From the NCBI GenBank assembly GCA_947455875.1, contig CANGSD010000038.1, positions 1-8,567 on the forward strand: 8,567 nucleotides of DNA, in the 5' to 3' direction. Below, in pieces: positions 5,918 through 8,567 of the stretch; positions within the stretch are counted from its first letter, which is position 1; every line of letters starts with the position of its first letter. This DNA is from Comamonadaceae bacterium (lineage in GTDB: Bacteria; Pseudomonadota; Gammaproteobacteria; Burkholderiales; Burkholderiaceae). The translations under genes and the position numbers were made by a program. The notes beneath the pieces were generated by a model. That model was not told the origin of the DNA and made no database searches. It saw nothing but the letters and a program-made list of their open reading frames with translations.

Positions 5918-7030
5918 TCTGAACGCGTGATTCCCCTGGTGGCCCAGCGACCGCCGGCCCTGACCGTGCCGGTGCCGGCGCAGCCCGAGACCGACACACC
6001 GCCGCCGTCCGACACCCTGGGTCGGCCGCTGCGCGACTTGCGCATCAGCGTGACCGACCGCTGCAACTTCCGTTGCAGCTACTGCATGCCCAAGGAAGTC
6101 TTCGACAAGGACTACCCTTACCTGCCCCATGCCGACCTCCTGAGTTTCGAAGAGATCACCCGAGCGGCCCGCCAGTTCGTGGCCCTGGGCGTGCGCAAGA
6201 TCCGCCTGACTGGCGGCGAGCCGCTACTACGCAAGAACATCGAAGTGTTGATCGAGCAACTGGCCAAGCTGCGCACCCCCGACGGCCAGCCGCTGGACCT
6301 GACCCTCACCACCAACGGCTCCCTGCTAGCCCGCAAGGCCCGTGCGCTCAAGGCAGCCGGCCTGGACCGCGTGACGGTTAGCCTGGACGGCCTGGACGAT
6401 GCAGTGTTTCGCCGGATGAACGATGTCGACTTCCCGGTGGGCCAGGTGCTCGAGGGGCTGCAAGAGGCGCAGGCCGCGGGCCTGGGCCCCATCAAGGTGA
6501 ACATGGTGGTCAAGCGCGGCACCAACGACCACGAGATCCTGGCGATGGCCCAGCACTTTCGCGGCAGCGGCCATGTGCTGCGCTTCATCGAGTACATGGA
6601 CGTGGGCGCCACCAATGGCTGGCGCATGGACGAAGTCCTGCCCTCGGCCGAAGTGATCCAACGCCTGCAGACCCAATGGCCGCTACGGGCTCTGGAGGCC
6701 AGCGCGCCGGGCGAGACCGCGCAGCGCTGGGCCTATGCCGACGGCGCGGGCGAGATCGGCGTGATCAGCAGCGTGACGCAGGCCTTCTGCGGCGACTGCA
6801 ATCGCGCCCGCCTGTCTACCGAGGGCCGTTTGTTTCTGTGCCTGTTTGCGAGCCAAGGACACGACCTGCGGGCCTTGCTTCGGGGCGGCGCGAGCGACGC
6901 CCAGGTCGCCGCGGCGATCGCGGCCATCTGGCAAGGCCGCACCGACCGCTACTCCCAATTGCGCGGCGCCCTGGCGCCCGATGCCGGCGACGGCCGGCGC
7001 CGCGTCGAAATGAGCTACATCGGCGGATGA
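5915..7030 (+). CDS. moaA: GTP 3',8-cyclase (radical SAM), molybdenum cofactor synthesis
   Basis: MoaA converts GTP to (8S)-3',8-cyclo-7,8-dihydroguanosine 5'-triphosphate, which MoaC turns into cyclic pyranopterin monophosphate. The 371-residue protein shows both iron-sulphur clusters. C50, C54 and C57 (CNFRCSYC) form the radical SAM cluster; C292, C295 and C309 (CGDCNRARL...FLC) form the substrate-binding cluster. The SAM-binding TGGEPLLR is at 99-106, and the protein ends in the conserved Gly-Gly needed for activity. It is longer than the Escherichia coli enzyme (about 329 residues), largely because of a Pro-rich N-terminal extension of about 35 residues. I recall similar extensions in Burkholderiales homologues. 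The ATG at 5915 is preceded by a -10-like box rather than a ribosome binding site. Its TGA overlaps the mobA start (ATGA), so translation is probably coupled. Confidence 0.97.
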   Translation: MSERVIPLVAQRPPALTVPVPAQPETDTPPPSDTLGRPLRDLRISVTDRCNFRCSYCMPKEVFDKDYPYLPHADLLSFEEITRAARQFVALGVRKIRLTGGEPLLRKNIEVLIEQLAKLRTPDGQPLDLTLTTNGSLLARKARALKAAGLDRVTVSLDGLDDAVFRRMNDVDFPVGQVLEGLQEAQAAGLGPIKVNMVVKRGTNDHEILAMAQHFRGSGHVLRFIEYMDVGATNGWRMDEVLPSAEVIQRLQTQWPLRALEASAPGETAQRWAYADGAGEIGVISSVTQAFCGDCNRARLSTEGRLFLCLFASQGHDLRALLRGGASDAQVAAAIAAIWQGRTDRYSQLRGALAPDAGDGRRRVEMSYIGG

Positions 7031-7647
7031 TTCCTGCACACGACATCACGGGCCTGATCCTGGCCGGCGGGCGCGGCGCGCGCATGGGCGGCGCCGACAA
7101 GGGCCTGCAAAACTTCAACGGCATGCCGCTGGCCTTGCACACGCTGATACGCCTGCAGATCCAGGTGGGCGAGGTCTTGATCAACGCCAACCGCAACCTC
7201 GCGGCCTACGAGTCATTTGGCGTGGCGGTGTGGCATGACGCCCTGCCCGACTTCGCCGGGCCGCTGGCCGGCTTCATGACCGGCCTGGAGCACTGCGACA
7301 CGCCCTGGCTGCTGACGGTGCCCTGCGACACGCCGCTGTTTCCGCTGGACCTGGTGCAGCGCCTGGCCGACGCCGCCGCGTCGCAAGACGCCGAGATCGC
7401 CATGGCCTGCGCGCCCGAGGCCGACGGCGCGCTGCGGCCGCAGCCGGTGTTCTGTCTGCTGCGACGCGAGCTGATGGAAAGCCTGCATCTTTTCACGCAG
7501 GGCGGCGGGCGCAAGATCGACGCCTGGACCGGGCAGCACCGCACGGTGCATGTGAACTTCAACGCCCCCGGCGATGACCCGCGCGCGTTCTTCAACGCCA
7601 ACACGCTGGACGAACTGCGCCAGCTCGAAAGCCCGGCCCGGCCATGA
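7027..7647 (+). CDS. mobA: Molybdenum cofactor guanylyltransferase
   Basis: MobA transfers GMP from GTP to the molybdenum cofactor, making the guanine dinucleotide form used by DMSO reductase-family enzymes such as nitrate reductases and formate dehydrogenases. The 206-residue protein is close to the usual length (194 in Escherichia coli). The nucleotide-binding loop [15 protein letters not shown] is at 12-26, GPLAG at 78-82, and the metal-binding PCDTP at 99-103 with D101. Further downstream it has RPQPVFCLL and ends with the [10 protein letters not shown] segment typical of the family. The ATG at 7027 is inside the moaA stop and the TGA at 7645-7647 is inside the moeA start, so it depends on upstream translation. 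Its presence implies that the organism makes bis-MGD enzymes. Confidence 0.96.
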   Translation: MIPAHDITGLILAGGRGARMGGADKGLQNFNGMPLALHTLIRLQIQVGEVLINANRNLAAYESFGVAVWHDALPDFAGPLAGFMTGLEHCDTPWLLTVPCDTPLFPLDLVQRLADAAASQDAEIAMACAPEADGALRPQPVFCLLRRELMESLHLFTQGGGRKIDAWTGQHRTVHVNFNAPGDDPRAFFNANTLDELRQLESPARP

Positions 7648-8567
7648 AGTCCCTGGACGAGATCGCTCGCGAGCTGCAAGGCTACGACCCGCAGGCCCTG
7701 AGCGCGCAGGGCGTGCTCGACTTCCTCGAGCGCCTGGTGACGCCGATGGTCGAGACCGAGACAGTGAGCCTGTTCGATGCGCCGGTGCGTGTGCTGGCCC
7801 AGGATCTGATCTCGCCTCTGAGCGTGCCGCCGCATGACAACGCCGCGATGGACGGCTATGCATTCGACGGCGCGGCCCTGAGTGCGAATGCGCCCCTGAC
7901 GCTCGAGGTGGTGGGCACCGCCCTGGCGGGTCAGGGCTGGCGCGGCACGGTGGGGCCCGGCCAGTGCGTGAAGATCATGACCGGCGCCATCATGCCCGCG
8001 GGTTTGGACACGGTGGTGCCCCAGGAGTTCGTGACCCGAGTCGAGGCGCAGCCCCATCCCCGCGTGACGATCCCCGCAGGTTTGCTGCAGCCCGGTGACA
8101 ACCGCCGCCACAAGGGCGAAGACCTGATGCAAGGCCAGCCCGCTCTGCGCGCCGGCGAGCGCCTGACACCGGCTGCCTGCGGCCTGATCGCCAGCCTGGG
8201 CCTGCCCCAGGTGCAGGTGAGGCGGCGCCTGAAGGTGGCCTATTTCTCCACCGGCGACGAGATCCTCTCCTTGGGCGAAGCGCCACGCGAAGGCGCTGTC
8301 TACGACAGCAACCGCCACACCGTGCGCGCGCTGCTGATGCGATTGGGCTGCGAGGTGATCGACCTGGGCGTGGTGCGCGACGACCCCGTCTTGCTGCGGC
8401 AGGCCTTTACCGAGGCCGCCGCGAAGGCCGATGCCGTGATCACCAGCGGCGGGGTGAGCGTGGGCGAAGCCGACTTCACCAAGGCCATGATGAAAGAGTT
8501 GGGCGACGTTGCCTTCTGGAAGATCGCGATGCGCCCGGGCCGGCCGATGGCGGTGGGTCGCATCCCC
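7644..8567 (+). CDS. moeA: Molybdopterin molybdenumtransferase, partial (cut by window end)
   Basis: MoeA inserts molybdate into adenylylated molybdopterin to give active cofactor. The gene opens at the ATG overlapping the mobA stop and stays open for 308 codons to the window edge. The family is usually about 400-430 residues, so roughly the last quarter is missing. Visible motifs are DNAAMDGYA (65-73), [14 protein letters not shown] (112-125), the STGDE start of the MogA-like domain (202-206), [11 protein letters not shown] (268-278) and [13 protein letters not shown] (293-305). These motifs cover the N-terminal domains and most of the central MPT-binding domain; the C-terminal domain lies outside. 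No defect is seen in the visible part. There is no clear Shine-Dalgarno sequence, consistent with translational coupling to mobA. Confidence 0.96.
   Translation, partial: MKSLDEIARELQGYDPQALSAQGVLDFLERLVTPMVETETVSLFDAPVRVLAQDLISPLSVPPHDNAAMDGYAFDGAALSANAPLTLEVVGTALAGQGWRGTVGPGQCVKIMTGAIMPAGLDTVVPQEFVTRVEAQPHPRVTIPAGLLQPGDNRRHKGEDLMQGQPALRAGERLTPAACGLIASLGLPQVQVRRRLKVAYFSTGDEILSLGEAPREGAVYDSNRHTVRALLMRLGCEVIDLGVVRDDPVLLRQAFTEAAAKADAVITSGGVSVGEADFTKAMMKELGDVAFWKIAMRPGRPMAVGRIP

Noticed and set aside
7206..8318. 370-codon - strand open frame opposite mobA and moeA
   Set aside because: It spans two well-supported overlapping genes on the other strand and has no recognisable motif or ribosome binding site.

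Overview
The window looks like ordinary chromosomal DNA of a high-GC betaproteobacterium, most likely Burkholderiales and perhaps Comamonadaceae. This rests on the very GC-rich third codon positions, the tight gene packing, the moaA-mobA-moeA order, and start regions in which a -10-like box sits just before the ATG. The taxonomic placement is inference, since no marker gene is present. I see no RNA gene, mobile element, CRISPR array or long repeat. No intergenic stretch exceeds 120 bases.

Layout. (1) Bases 2-70 are probably the last codons of an upstream + strand gene, ending in an ATGA overlap with the next. (2) 67-894 encodes a protein of the 'predicted metal-dependent hydrolase' family (COG3687/PF10118). 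Its residues fit a four-helix di-iron ligand pattern. (3) 942-2375 encodes an NAD(P)-dependent aldehyde dehydrogenase with all catalytic residues. (4) On the - strand, 4976-2389 is a compact three-gene set converging on the aldehyde dehydrogenase gene: an uncharacterised secreted protein, a zinc metalloprotease of family M48 with a twin-arginine-type signal and a C-terminal repeat region, and an uncharacterised lipoprotein. (5) Divergent from this set, 5095-5856 encodes a short-chain dehydrogenase/reductase. (6) 5915 to the window end holds molybdenum cofactor genes moaA, mobA and moeA, joined by ATGA overlaps; moeA is cut by the window edge.

How the genes work together. MoaA (with MoaC, not in this window) makes the first pterin intermediate of the molybdenum cofactor. 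MoeA inserts molybdate and MobA adds GMP to form the bis-MGD type of cofactor. The - strand trio is predicted to act outside the cytoplasmic membrane, probably in envelope protein quality control or outer-membrane assembly. The three remaining enzymes could act in one catabolic route, but only proximity suggests that.

The best leads for novelty are the di-iron signature in a protein family named as a hydrolase, the conserved envelope operon with two unrecognised partners of an M48 protease, and a nearly identical 19-base promoter/start cassette in front of the aldehyde dehydrogenase gene and moaA that suggests leaderless mRNAs. Nothing in the window amounts to a clear new defence or mobile system.
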